From Thuidium tamariscinum (Eukaryota > Streptophyta > Bryopsida > Hypnales > Thuidiaceae), in contig OX344749.2 of the NCBI GenBank assembly GCA_947034885.2, positions 11,175,501-11,239,500 on the forward strand: 64,000 bases of DNA, written 5' to 3'. Positions 51,301 to 62,522 of the stretch are shown one piece after another (position 1 is the first letter of the stretch; every line of letters begins with the position of its first letter). The position numbers were made by a program, and so were the translations under genes. The notes under the pieces were generated by a model that had not been told where the DNA came from, did no database searches, and worked only from the letters and a program-made list of their open reading frames with translations.

Positions 51301-54300
51301 AGGATAGAAAATCTAATTAGAATCATGAAAGTACACAAATCAACACAGGTGGACAAGTGAATTTCGTCAGAGAGACGATATCAGTTCACCAGAGTACACA
51401 GAGGAGGCGTGTACCTCCATTGAATGATAATCTCAGAATCAAGCTGTCGGTCCAATTCCTTAATGTCCTTGTTGTCATTGACAGATATTGACTTTGAATT
51501 TGCTTGAAGAGCTTCAATGTACTTGGACACATATTGTTTGCGCATTCTCGAGTATGACAAGATCTTCTGCCATGAAAGATGGCCACTAAAGAACAACACA
51601 CAAAGAGTTACTGAGAACTGTTCAAGCACACGAACAGGCTGATCAAGGCTTGAAGATTTAGAACCTTTGATCCGGGATTTTCATTTACGTTCCCACTTAG
51701 TGAAAGCGAGCACCAGTAACGACACATCTCGACTGCAAAATTGCAGTGGTACACCACTTACCATGATAGAAAATAAACGGCACGAGAGAACAGCTTTCGA
51801 AAAATGCCAACAAATGCCCATAGGATGCAAAGCTCCAAGAGTACAATCAAATGACTTATGTATGATCATCAAACACCTGCAGCCGCTATTCCCAAGCATT
51901 TCTTTGACTACAAAAGTTTGCACTTACAGTGTCACGCCTTAGAAGCATGTTCATTATTGGAAGTTCATGACCATTAGTTCGATCATTAGTGATGCAAATT
52001 GCGATATGCTTCCTGGACAAATATTACATACCCAGTCCAAATTAAAAAAGATTACGACAACTGGATGAGGGCGCACCTGGCTTTCTTTTGGTCTTCCGAT
52101 ACAGCAGTGAATGCATATATCCACCAACTCTTCCTATCTTCTTTGATACTTCTAATGGGACGATAGTGAGCATATTGGATACGTTTACTGAACGTAGAAA
52201 TATTTTCAGCCAGTTTCAAGGCATCTCGATATTGTTTCTGCATTATCAGGAGCACCATTACACCATTCAAATCTGAAACACATTTAGATTTTTGTCTCTA
52301 GATGAATAGCTTGGTTGACGTGGAAAATGCTGATCAAGCCACACTCAAAATAATTCCACAAAAAAATGGATACAATCCAATTTTGATGCACAGGGTCAAG
52401 ATCTTAATATAGAAGTGCATTTTACTGCCGAATTCACGTGCAATTTGAAAAGAACGCTAGAAAACTTCATACCTCAGTCAAGCTGATTGTAACATCATCG
52501 AGTATAGCAATGGCTTTTTGAGCAGGCTTATCGGGACTTCGTTTATCCTTCTGTCCAAGTTTAAAGTACCTCGAGATGCCACCTACAGGCTTAAGCACAT
52601 AGTGATGGTCCATTATCCATGCAGGCTTCTCTCCCTGGTAAGCAGATGGTTCTTCCTTAATTCCTGGTGAGAAAACCTGCGACAGAAATTTGTGTTCATT
52701 TTCACTTCATTCAGATTACGAGGATAACGCTGTTTGTCATGGAAAGGGGAAAAAAAAACTCCTTCAAAGTGCGGAAGGAAAATCAATACAGAAATGCTAA
52801 GTCGAACCTCACAGAAATTCAGTTTCCAGTAACTCCAAGTGCCTAAGGATGACAGAAAAAAAGCTACAAAGATATAAAAAAACAGCAAAAACCCAATGTT
52901 TCCCTCGGTCCCACTGCATTTAACAATTATGAGCCTCATAAATCATGAGTATAGGTCAAGAACTTCAACAAAATCCGTGCCAAAGCTCATCAAATAAAAT
53001 GTCGACTAACGGACAAAAATTGTACAACTATAGCAAATCCGTATATGCAGGTGTAGTACGTACCTTGCTCCAATCCTGCGGCACAAGCTCCGCCCATGAC
53101 TTTTCCATGGGCCAAGGTTTGGTGTCTGTGTCGAAATAAAAGGATAATCGATTAAGCTCCCCAGACTGCATAATTACAAAATAATTAGTAGATGTCATAC
53201 TGCACAGCGCAAAACTCCTGATTAAAATTACATCCTCGAATCATAAAATGCTCTCTGCCACCGAGCATTACCTCTAAATGAGTAGAGTTTTCTAACTATT
53301 GCAAGTATAATTTCCATGACACAATGACAGGAAATACGACAATCAGAAGGCATGAAGAAAAATGGTAATACAGAAGAGAGAAATGGAAAACATACGATGA
53401 ATGAACATGTTTCTTCTAAATAAAAACGAAAAACCATTGAAATTTACATCGTAAGAAATGTCTGTAGAAGATCAGTCTAGATGGAAAAATCCGTACAAAT
53501 AACTTTAAACTTTAAGAAAGAGTCGTTTATACAGTTAGAAAAGATTGACGAAAAAGAGAAAACCAAGTTGAACGAAATCAGACCAACAAAAAGAGAAAAA
53601 CCTGAATCAAACTCTTGAGAAATCACCTCACCACGGTCGGACAGGGCAAGAGACGAAAAGATATCGTCCACACCGCTTCTTGAAAAATTCTAATGCGTAA
53701 AATCTTCATACTAACGGAACTCGTGACACTAAAGTATACCAGTATGAAGATAATTATAATGATGTTCATAAATAAATCGCATCGCAAGAACCACTTGCCT
53801 TCTGTACACGATCAAGTGCTCCACCAGTGACAAATGTCTCTTTGCCATCTTCGTCCACTGTGACAGCAGCTAGCTTAGCTAGAGTCAATCCCGCAGCAAA
53901 AGGATGCCCAGCATTGCTGCCATAGTAAAAGTTTTTATTTCGTTACAGCACGTCATCAACATTAAAAAAATTATCATACACCCTACACATGCACCTGATT
54001 GGAAATCAAATGCAGACACTAAACTCCTCGATTGCCAAATATAAAGAATAAAGAGAAGATAACCCCCACACATCCTAAGTTATAATAACAGAATTACGAT
54101 ATTTAATTGTTCCTATAGTCTAGGATAAGCTATTCTTAGCGTCACAATCTTCTTTAAAAACATGAAAACCAAATATATGGCTATTTCATACCTCTCTTCG
54201 TCCTCGTACCGAATGTGAACGTTAGTAATTGACAGCTTCAGGTTGCCAATAACTGTACCGATTAATGATGTTAGCCATGAGGAGTTGCTCTGCAAGCCAG

Positions 54301-56453
54301 CATCCCCACACTTTTTTATTGATTCATCATGACAGTATCGCCTGAATAGTAGGGTACACTCACTAGTACTTAAGCCATAGATAACATGTGATCAACTAGA
54401 TCATTAGTATTCAAACAGAGGAACGGGCAGAGGAAAGAGATCGGGGTACGACATAGAGACAAAATGAAAATTTACATCCAAAATAATTCCAGGACTTCAA
54501 AGTAGGCACAAATCAATAATAAGTCCCCAATGTAAAACATAGACCATATGACAGAGGATGTACCGTTTCTTCAGGCTTCTTGACATCATCTGCGCTGCTC
54601 CTCACGATCTTCTCTTCCTCTTCCTGCAGAGCCCACCTGATACGTCAGGAACAAGTGCATCATCTCATTCATGCTAACGAGCCCTACATATGCGACACTT
54701 GTATTAAGGCAGATTTTAGGCTACTATTAAATCAACTGCCTCCCTGTGCATTCAACATATTTCACAAATTATTCTCGGATAGACTGAATCTTAAAACGTC
54801 AAATTACTAATGTCCAGTACTCGCATTGGCCATAAATGGTCGGATCAAAAGTGGGGAGCAAAATACGTGGAGCAAGTTTCTGAAGTTTAATCACGAGGTC
54901 AATCTGCCAATCGGCTACTCTGAAGCTGGCACACTTATAACATCTGATAGTACAAAAGACATATAAAGACGACTCGATGCAGCCACGGATCCTGGAAGTT
55001 TAAGAGCCGAGCAAATTCCTGAGATTGCCAGAGAATCTCATATTCGATCTCAAGTAGTTCATATGAGTAAGAATGATCACATAATCCATAGTCACCAAAA
55101 GAGGGCAAAGAATTCTCCCTCTAAAAGAATAATCAAGAAGGCACACAAAATAAGACGTACCCGCACTCGGCTAATCTTTGCTTCTTGCACTGAATCAGCC
55201 TCACCGCCTTCCACGTTTGTAGAAGGCTCAGCTAATACAAAAATGCGGTCCAGTTCAACTACCACTGGCTCCTGTCCGAGACGGCTCCACGGGACCTACA
55301 TTTGATGTAGTCGTTAGTTACGAAGAGTGCTGCCAATTGTAAGGTTAGTCCGGATTCATCAACTGATAGCATTTCGTAGGACCATAGAAATAGTGTCATA
55401 CCTTGAGCTTCACGGACCCAAGAAATCCCGCCTTGACTTTAATTGGTAACTTCAATGCATTAAGAGCCTCCGGCTTCAGTTGCATATTCGTAAGCTCCAC
55501 ATTTCCTGCACCCCAAAAATGATCCAAAAAGAAAATCATTTACACGATCGTAACTGGCAACTGACAAATATTCAATGAACCGTGCCAATTGATAATTTTC
55601 GTCGTAGATTGACACAGTGATTCTCTTGTAGGTGTTTGTAATTCCCGACCACCCAGAACTGTGTGATCCAATCACCTCATAATGGGGTCGTTGCATAGCT
55701 CAAACAAAAAGTATGCCCTTAAATGAACAAGCTACTGGCATAAGTACTTTCATTAGGAAGTCTATAGGCCTTATTCAGCAATGTCAATGAATCAAAACAA
55801 TATCTATGCTGGGCGTAATAAAGCAACTGATAAGAAATGTCACATTGCCCGACAATATCTTAAACCCCGCAATCCGAGTAAACCCTTCAATCTCAGCATT
55901 GGATACCTGGCACTCAGCAAACAGCCCCATACCGACTACTGAATAGAGCGAGCCTCTCAATCTCGAGGTTAGATTATCTATCCAAGAGTAAATTCTTTAA
56001 CATTCCTTCCCTTAACGACTAATGAGCAAATCTCGCCTTTCACGATCGTGCAAATTAGCAGATTCCCCGATGCTCCAAACACTCATTTTGATCCCTCTAC
56101 AATGAAAATTCTCCATCACATTCAATACAAAACGATCTACCATTAGAAAAAAATTCCTCACGCTCCACAACCTCAATTCTCATGATTGGAGCCAACCACG
56201 AAGCAACAAAATGAACTGCACATTGAATTCCGACATTGAATCCCCGAGGTTTTCGATGGCGATCCTCAAGGCTCATACCGACAGTCCGTCGACCAATCCA
56301 GTGACCCAAAATGTTCAATCTCAAAAAGGGGAAGCAAAAAGAGACGGAGAACTAACCATCCCACACGGAGACTTTAAGCGCTTCCTTAGACAGTCCCTTG
56401 ACATAATTGCCAAGGTACTTATCCAAGTAAAACGCTAACTGCTCTTCCAACAT
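23283..56453 (-). CDS. VPS13: VPS13-type bridge-like lipid transfer protein, many exons
   Basis: One gene of about 33 kb with dozens of short exons, encoding a VPS13 protein of probably around four thousand residues (not summed). VPS13 proteins form long hydrophobic grooves that move lipids in bulk between membranes at contact sites. Exon 1 (56357-56453) starts MLEEQLAFYLDKYLGNYVKG, the canonical chorein N-terminus, at the first ATG, and ends at a GT donor. Further exons give SSWLTSLIGTVIGNLKLSI (54.2 kb), the RSWWSFGW motif (51.15 kb), VPS62/DUF946 modules (36.2-38.5 kb), a VAB/SHR-BD region (29-34 kb), ATG_C and PH-like parts (24.9-26.7 kb) and a C-terminal VPS62 module ending at the stop at 23283. 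This order fits the long plant VPS13 class rather than the shorter SHRUBBY type. Checked junctions have GT-AG ends. The gene appears intact where I followed it, but not every exon was placed. Confidence 0.93.
24957..25680 (-). other. VPS13 exons: PH-like domain
   Basis: Exons encode AFAFSDLYQHHFYLPNNCIL then MITNRRVLMLQ (25.5-25.68 kb), and LLAVEANEQVLLHIKNSTKD through IHQHWRAVCPTPEDPSKVK (24.96-25.17 kb). Together they match the C-terminal PH-like domain of VPS13. A basic linker (KSRRFGRNSKSRPARENGKG, about 24.8 kb) and an acidic Gly/Ser-rich segment follow. Confidence 0.8.
25953..26714 (-). other. VPS13 exons: ATG_C-like amphipathic region
   Basis: Visible are AQILNRVKRDLIHQPLQLLT and GVNVIGMTSSTLGTMSRG (26.55-26.68 kb), then ARKVTGVGNGVVQGTTSFAR with the Gly-rich KPIDGAQGRGAAGCMQGVVK (25.95-26.32 kb). 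This Gly/Ala helical region matches the conserved C-terminal part shared by VPS13 and ATG2 that inserts into membranes such as lipid droplets. Confidence 0.85.
27262..27410. repeat. About 62-bp repeat, 2.4 copies, in a VPS13 intron
   Basis: CTGAAACCAACCACATTGAA-like units start at 27262, 27323 and 27385, each followed by GAATATTTGTTCAAAT in the first two. It lies in the intron beyond the exon ending near 27,220. Confidence 0.8.
29189..33332 (-). other. VPS13 exons: VAB / SHR-BD region
   Basis: Exons contain MFVNDGVKHLFVRTLVTLVN (33.0 kb), EDWCLTISAPLDLVNFLPVP and LRNPLYLNWIPEGGW (31.5-31.7 kb), TNRLGLPLELRQAGG (29.8 kb) and FQLGSCRGPYRYVGIVLP (29.35 kb). They fit the Vps13 adaptor-binding region (Pfam SHR-BD), a set of beta modules that bind targeting adaptors. 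The limits are approximate. Confidence 0.75.
36234..38460 (-). other. VPS13 exons: two central VPS62 (DUF946) modules
   Basis: Module one reads FWRPRPPPGFGVLGDCVTP (about 38.4 kb), then DEPPSKGVLTVN and IPSEGYVALGCVVWKGQEEP (37.7-38.0 kb). Module two reads ISIWRPNVPPGCAMVGDIAV (36.75 kb), then YEPPSTGLVL and VAPPGYSVIGCIAGKSS (36.3-36.6 kb). The recurring PPPG-GD and EGY-GC pairs define the VPS62-type fold found in plant and fungal VPS13/VPS62 proteins. Their role is not well known. Confidence 0.85.
43361..44882 (-). other. VPS13 exons with long Ser/Lys/Glu-rich disordered insert
   Basis: The exon at 44.25-44.88 kb follows FVMRKNDMLIGAVLQALELE with a long stretch rich in Ser, Lys, Glu and Asp, including runs such as SSSSSNSSKKKRE. 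The exon at about 43.5-44.0 kb also contains an acidic-basic low-complexity stretch after YCNRPTVVATLNLV. These are probably flexible loops outside the groove and candidate phosphorylation regions. Whether they are longer than in other plants cannot be judged here. Confidence 0.7.
46426..46512. repeat. About 44-bp tandem duplication in a VPS13 intron
   Basis: TGACAAAGATTTAATATGAA at 46426 and TGACAAAGATTCAATATGAA at 46470 each continue with CACGAT and end near AAGGCGAAT. Confidence 0.85.
50532..54295 (-). other. VPS13 exons: extended chorein, first part of the lipid groove
   Basis: Successive exons encode GNLKLSITNVHIRYEDEE (54.2 kb), GHPFAAGLTLAKLAAVTVDE (53.85 kb), a DHHYVLKPVGGISRYFKLG block (52.6 kb), QKQYRDALKLAENISTFSKR (52.2 kb), a WQKILSYSRMRKQYVSKYI block (51.5 kb) and AHAFVDHERKKDEQ...RSWWSFGW (51.15-51.24 kb). 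This order is the same as in VPS13 proteins generally, which makes the reading reliable. Confidence 0.9.
55160..56453 (-). other. VPS13 exons 1-3: chorein N-terminal region
   Basis: Exon 1 (56357-56453) carries the YLGNYVKGLSKEALKVSVW segment. After an intron of about 850 bp, exon 2 (about 55417-55508) gives NVELTNMQLKPEALNALKLP and exon 3 (about 55160-55297) gives VPWSRLGQEPVVVELDRIF. This is the cap of the lipid groove, which in yeast and animal VPS13 faces the donor membrane and helps scoop lipid. Confidence 0.93.
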
Positions 56454-57990
56454 CGTGTTCCCTCAGAGCTTCTCCGGTTTCCTCCTCCCCCTGGCCCCCA
56501 TGCGCGTCCACCAGTCCCAATCAAACACAAAAAAAGTTTTAATCAAAAAACACTCCTCCTCCTCCCCCTCCTCCGCCACCGTCGAATTCTCCTCGATACT
56601 CCAAATTTCACAGCACTGAACTCACTCGCAAGCTCAATCGCCAATCCAATCCCAAGAAAATTCACCCGTTGCCATCACCCCATTCAAATCAGCTGCAACC
56701 AAGGGCACAGAAGAAACAGAAATGGCCAAACTCCTTGGCAGAAAATCCAATCCCGGTGCCCAATTTCTGTCGATTGATCATAGAAAAGCGCAAGTGTATA
56801 ACTTAGGTGGAATTGGTAACTTAGCCAGCTATTCAATCACCGAGCGAGCAGCATTGGCCCGTTCGGCAGAGCCTGTAACAAAGGGAGGATCTCCTGAAGG
56901 GGGGAAACAAAGACAGAAGAGCCACGAGGGGGTCTGCCAGCGTGCCACGTAAAGAAGACGCGTGGCGGATCAGTCGCGAAGAGCGGGAGCGGCTGAGCTG
57001 GCAAGTGCCGCATGGATGGATGAAACAGATGAAGTAGTTCACTATGTTCGTCAGACGGACAGAGAATCTTCTGGCTTTGCGGCAACGGGGTGGGCGACTG
57101 GGCGGCAGCGTTCCCGGAACGTATTTCTGTATTTTCGCCAGAAGGCTATACACGTATAGTATCTTGGAGTTGTTCTGGCACCGTCTCTAACTCTCTGTAG
57201 AAACAGTGAAATAAACAGGTCTGCATGCTTTAGTGCAGTGTATATCGTAAATTTTGAGAGTAAATGCTGAATTGCGAAAGGCCTGATGTTGCAGTGCAAG
57301 ACCGAATGCAAAACTTTTTTTTTTAAATGGGTGTAATTGCTTTATACTCCGAATTTATATAGCAAACTTGCGAGAGTATTCATACACAATACAAGAACAA
57401 TGCTACAAACTTGCAGATCTGCCAATTTCAAAATAGTATTTCAAATCATTCTCAAGAGAGAAATGTACAATACAAGAAAACTATTCCAAACTTGAACATA
57501 AGCCAATTTCATTACAGTATTTGAAATAATTCTCAAGGGAGAAAAGTTCACATTCTCTTGTGAAAACTTACTCAAAGAGTTCACTGAAACAAAGAATCCT
57601 AAACTAGAAAGCATGAATCCTAAACTAGAAAGCATGGAAATCATCAACAAGGGATTTGAACCCTCAAAGCTGCCCAACTGCAGTGTCAATGCTCTGCACA
57701 AACACTAAACAAACAATACAAATTAGACAAGTTAGTATTTTAAAAATCGATGAAGTTGTCTCCGCTCCAGCTCCTCCGACCTGTAGCAGCACCGCAGCAG
57801 CAAATCCAGGCAGCACCGAGGCAGCAAATCCAGGAATAGTAAGGCGCAGCAGTCACCAAGGCCGCCACAGTCTTTAAGGCAGCAGGCTGGAGACCCTCGT
57901 TAAAGGAAAATGAGATCCAGAGATTGCTTAATCTCATGAAAACTAAAGAAATACATTGGTTTTGGGAAGGATACTGCTCCAAGTGCGCTA
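56454..57990. other. VPS13 upstream region and spacer to the hAT pseudogene
   Basis: The first ~700 bp are GC-richer and include a CT-rich stretch (CTCCTCCTCCCCCTCCTCC near 56,552), consistent with the VPS13 5' UTR and promoter on the minus strand. GTGCCACGTAAAG near 56,940 contains an ACGTGGC (G-box/ABRE-type) core in complement. No gene is supported in either direction. Short frames at 56,722-57,159 overlap each other and show no family. Confidence 0.5.
57384..57638. repeat. Short tandem repeats: ~82-bp pair and 20-bp pair
   Basis: ACAATACAAGAACAATGCTA (57385) and ACAATACAAGAAAACTATTC (57467) start two ~82-bp units that share GCCAATTTCA and TCTCAAG-GAGAAA. At 57599-57638 the 20-mer CCTAAACTAGAAAGCATGAA is repeated with one change. 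Confidence 0.8.
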
Positions 57991-58665
57991 CAGCTGCTAA
58001 TTTATGCGTCCCCTTGCCGGCCAACCTTAACAACACTTTTCCATGAATCAATTGCTTCCTTATATGGGAAATTGTCAAGTGAAAAGTACTTTTGGCCAAA
58101 CATGCGCACCACAAGGGGTAAATGCTTACCTAACCTATTTCTATGGCAAGATTTGAGAAACTTGAGAGTAGAAAAGCATCTCTCATCCTCAACTGAGCCT
58201 AAAACCAAACAGCATCCAATTTCAGCAAGCTTGAAATACTCTGAAATTAGCTTACACAAGTGCCGAGATTGGGACAACTTTCTCCAAAGTTTGAGGATTG
58301 GGTTAACCTGGAATGGAGGGCCACAAGCTGCCTCCGAGTTTGCTCTCATGGTCACCTTAAAGAGGCCAGCTTGGTTGTCCAAATTGGACGCTGAAAGCAT
58401 TTCTGGCACAGTGTATGTCTTACCGTCAGGCAACACTTGCCCACTGTTAAGTGCCCTTGCTGAGGCATAGAACTTCTTGAGAATCGCCAGATGCTTAGGA
58501 AAACTTTCCTCTGCACCATCTTGGCACCAATACTGCGGGTAGATTATCCCAAAGGCGTCAAGAAGGTCCTGTTGGGGAAACCTTCTATCAAGCTCATCAG
58601 ACAAGTGTTGAGCAACTTCTGCAAATTTGAAGATCAAGAATGTTAGCGAGATTCATCAGCAAGAG

Positions 58666-58752
58666 GAAAGCATCGGCAGTTCGGCACAGAGACAGCGCCG
58701 ACAAAGAAGCATCGACAGTTCGGTAGAGACAGCGCCGACAAAGAAGCATCGA
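58666..58752. repeat. About 38-bp tandem repeat inside the hAT intron
   Basis: GCATCGGCAGTTCGG...CGCCGACAAAGAA is followed by GCATCGACAGTTCGG...CGCCGACAAAGAA and then the start of a third unit, GCATCGACAG. Confidence 0.85.
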
Positions 58753-58845
58753 CAGCCACAGTCCCACAAGAGCAAAGACAGACAGAGAACACTGAAACTT
58801 TAGAAATTCTTGACTCTCCTGCAGATCCACCATATAAGACAAAAG

Positions 58846-59150
58846 AAATGGGGAAATATAATGATAACCTACACTTCCAAATCGAGAACATGGCCACAAA
58901 AAAAATGGGGAAATATAATGATAGCCTACTCTTCAAAATCCAGAACATGGCCACAAAAAAAATGGGGAGATTTAATGGTCTACTAAACCTGCACATCCAA
59001 CACATGGATACAATAAAAAATGGGGAGAATTGAAGGTCCACTAAACCTGCAGGTCCAACAGCAACAACAAAAAAAAAATGGGGAGAATTGAAGGTCCACT
59101 AAACCTGTAGATCCAACAGCAACAAAAAAAAAATCGGGAGATGGATTAAG
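58846..59150. repeat. Six-unit ~57-bp minisatellite in the hAT intron
   Basis: Units begin AATGGGGA (last one AATCGGGA) at about 58846, 58904, 58961, 59019, 59078 and 59132. Early units continue ATATAATGAT and CCAGAACATGGCCACAA, later ones GAATTGAAGGTCCACTAAAC and CCAACAGCAACAA. The shift between the two versions is gradual. The ~57-bp period is a multiple of three, which creates a plus-strand frame with a repeated 19-residue unit (58848-59033), but nothing else supports coding. Confidence 0.9.
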
Positions 59151-61316
59151 ATCCAGCGTTACTATTCCTTACTAATCACAGTTCAAGAAAAAAAATGTGG
59201 AAAGATTAAAATTCCAATCGTGATACCTCCGCAAAGAACCCAGTTTGTACCGCAAAGAACCCACAATCTGTACCGTAAAGAATTCACAGTCTCTGCCGAA
59301 TTGAAAGCTGGAAAACGGCAGATCGGTTTGCAAAACAACCGTACATTCACATAAGAGAAACACAACAGCAAATCAAACGCAAGCAAAGTCAAATACAAGC
59401 AACAGACTAAAACACTTCAAAAAAAGGGAAGACAGCTTGCTTGAGAACTGCCGCTCAATGTTGTCCTGCAGCCTGTGGAATTCTTGTTGTGTGACAAACA
59501 AGTGGTTTCCCGTTTCCTTGTCGTGGCAACAGGCATAGACTTGGGAATTTTGAAATTCAAAAAGCAAATGTGCAATTCCACTGTCTCCAGCGATAGGCCG
59601 CTAGACCATAGGGATTTCTTTGCAGGACAAAGAAACCAAGTCATTGTAAGTCTGAAAATCAGCTTTAGAGTACGCTGTGGAGGAATCAAGGAACATCCAA
59701 GCTAGCTCGCCCTGGCAAATCTTCACAGCTTGCATGAAATCGCAAATGAAAATATCACGGGCCTGGGAGAGTTTAATCAAACAATGGACTACATTCACAA
59801 GAGGTGTGAAAATCGCAAGTGACAAGAGCAACTCCACATCAGAGAGCAAGTCGAAATTATCAGCAGCTGCAGGCAACGGTTTGTGTCCAGGAGCAGCTGT
59901 CATATCAATCCCCATCTTCACCAACAAGGTCCGATACTCAGACAAAATTCAAGATGCTGGAGACCTCATTGAGATCCATTTGGTTTCCACATTTCTTACC
60001 ATTTTGTTTCCTTTAGTTTCCATGAGATCAGCAAGCCTCTGCAACTCAGCATGTCGTCTGTTGCTGCGGCAGAAATAGGCATATATAGACTGGAACATGC
60101 CCTCCAAACGAGACACCATTGGAAACTTGGACATCGTTTCTACCACAAGATTAAGACGATGACTTACACAACTAGCACCAATCAAGAATGGTGCCCATTT
60201 CTCACGAATCTGGGTTGTTACTCCCGTCCTCGGTCCTTGAAATGTATTGACCCCATCAGCACCAAAACACACCAACTTTGAAGCAATTTCCTCCCGTGAT
60301 AAACCTCCCTCACCCATCAATGCATGCATAATCACATCAGTTAAACGATTTGCTGTGCCGTCCTCTGAGACACAAGAAAGATGTAACAAATGTGGCACCC
60401 TTTCCCAACTCTCCATAGCATAAACATGAACGCCCACCCATGATGTTTTATCTACTGCAGTGACTTCATCAGCACTTATAGATACAATTCTAGCAGCTTG
60501 AACAATAGACTTCAAGGCAGTAAGAACAGACTGATGCAAATACTCACTCATTTCCCAACCCGAAGTTTCCGACCAGTGCTTACGGGGGAGGTTTTTTACC
60601 TTCAGCTGCCTGAGGAGCAGCTGCTGACGCTCGTAGTCACACATGGGACGGCCATAGGTAAGAATATGGAGAAGGGTTGAAAACTGTACCGCCTTTTTCT
60701 TTGAGTCGCCCTCCAGGCTGCCAAGCATTTGCTCGGCTATAGAACCTACATGCTTCTGGGCGGCCCAGTGCTTGCACAACTGCAAGTGATTGCAATCTCG
60801 CTTAGTAAAAACGTCACCTTTCTTCAAATGAGCTTCAGGGACGCCATCTTCAACACATGTGCGCTTCCCCTCGTGTTTCTCCAAGTTATCCAACTTGGGG
60901 ACCAAAATTTTGCGCCTCCCCGTCACAGATGTGCAACTACGACACACCACTCCCACCAGATTCCCGTTTGAGTCGAACTCACCATCGGCCCACGCAAATT
61001 TGCAGGCCCAGACCTCCTACCATCGGCGAGTGACTGTAGAGGCGACAATCTTGTTTTTCTTGCGCCTCGTGGCTTCGATCGACCTGGTCCGCTTCCCCGC
61101 CGAGGCAGGCTCAAAGGCAGTCGCAGGCACCGGAGAGACATCCGCAATTCCCAACGTTGGGCAATTGAGGGGCGCCATGGGGAAAGACTCTTCCAATCGG
61201 ATCTCAGGAATGTCAGTGACGCTGGGCGTGATGTACTTCCCAACGCCGCTGGAATTTCGACTTGATCCAAAAGTGCGGACACGGAAATTATCCGGAAGCT
61301 TCAACTTCGGTGCCAT

Positions 61317-62522
61317 TGATATGATCAGCAACCGAGCGAGGTCAAGATCGGAACGAAGCAGAAGAGCCCAGAACAGCGCCAAGGCCTTGCGAATCCTACA
61401 CCCTCCCAAACAGACCGCAATCCGACCAAACAAGCACAAGCTACACCCTAACCAAGCAGCCCAGGTCTCAAGTTCAAAAAATCAGCGCAATTCAAAGCAA
61501 AGTAGCAACATGCAAATCAATCCAAAACAATGTAAAATTCAAAACATACCAAACTATCAGAGTCGCCAGTCGATGGAAGAGCGCCAACAATCCTCAAAGA
61601 GCTCATGCGCACATTCTTGCAATGGTGCAAAGTGTGAGCACTAAACTGCTTATATTTGCAATTGTCCATGGACAACTGTCGATTCTGACAAAGGCTTGCA
61701 GGTTCAGAAGCCGCCTCCATTCCAAATTGGAGTGATTGCAAGACTAGAGCAGTAAAAGCACCAGACCTCCAGATCTCTCTGAATGCACTACAGCAGGGAA
61801 GGGCGCAACATTTTGAAAAGCCAGCTTGGAGCCTCGGACTCCTCGGAGGGAAACTTGTTTCAAAAAACCATCATGAATGCTCGAAACGGAAGCACACATC
61901 TCGAAATCACGAGGAACAACAAAGGGCAGCGATGGAACCCAAAGCTCTCAACGACAACCTCCATTAATGCAAAACGAGGAGCATAATGCTGTATGAGTCT
62001 GATCAGGAGTTAATGCTAATTGGATTCTGCACAGGGGGAAGAAGACGATGCTATAGGGCGCGTAATCAGGAGGAGTTAATGCTAATTGGATTCTCCCCAA
62101 GGAAGAAGACGATGCTACAAGGGGCGTGTTCTGGAAGCCCCCAGAAACCCTGCGGCTGCGAATTCGGGACGTCCGATCTTCACCACCCACCTACTCCATC
62201 GACGGTGCAAGAGCACCGCTGCTAACGGATGAAAAGCTGCTCCGTAAAATGGATGCTACCAGCCTGGCGGATGAAGAGCAAAAATCGCGACATGTTCAGC
62301 AGCGAACTCAAAGATTTGGCGAAAAATCTTCATTCTGTACTGATTTTCCAAATGTAAATTTCGCACATCTTCGGGAGAGGTAGAAAACTGGCTCTTTTTA
62401 GCCAGTTTCGAGATCGCTGCTGGGTGGCTGTCTTTCAATTGCAGAGATGAAAATCATCCAGATAAATGGAAAGTGCCCTGCCGTTCTACTGTATCCTAGA
62501 CTTCCAACTGCCCTCAAAGCTG
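61317..62522. other. Upstream part of the hAT remnant, with a 66-bp tandem duplication
   Basis: This lies before the transposase start and is probably still within the element. At 62006 and 62072 the word GGAGTTAATGCTAATTGGAT starts two units that share GAAGAAGACGATGCTA and GGGCG. No other gene was recognised. Plus-strand frames here, up to 261 codons (60859-61644), run antisense to the transposase and are shadows. Confidence 0.5.

Larger units (their letters stand above)
58002..61316 (-). pseudogene. hAT-family transposase with N-terminal zinc finger, decayed
   Basis: Exon 1 starts at MAPKLKLPDNFRVR (61316) and stays in one frame to about 59,400. It contains a BED/TTF-like finger (W-KFAWAD, then CRSC and HEGKRTC), the first catalytic Asp in SISADEVTAV, the second in FGADGVNTF, and the KWISM block. 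Exon 2 (about 58002-58618, after TTTGCAG) gives VAQHLSDELDRRFP and IIYPQYW. It also has the hAT C-terminal dimerisation region with the catalytic Glu in SVEDERCFSTLKFLKS. Three stops interrupt the frame: TAG 61017-61019, TGA 59949-59951, TAG 59601-59603. No frameshift was found between 61,316 and 59,400. About 0.8 kb of repeat-rich DNA separates the two parts, probably an intron enlarged by repeats. An in-frame upstream ATG at 61439 exists. Terminal repeats and the 8-bp target duplication were not found. Enzymatic activity is unlikely. Confidence 0.85.

Noticed and set aside
58848-59033. Plus-strand frame with 19-residue repeats as a possible repeat peptide gene
   Set aside because: It follows directly from the ~57-bp minisatellite period. 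It has no promoter or homology, and units change without keeping codon-type substitutions.
60859-61644. 261-codon plus-strand frame at the hAT locus
   Set aside because: Antisense to the transposase; basic, low-information sequence without a domain.
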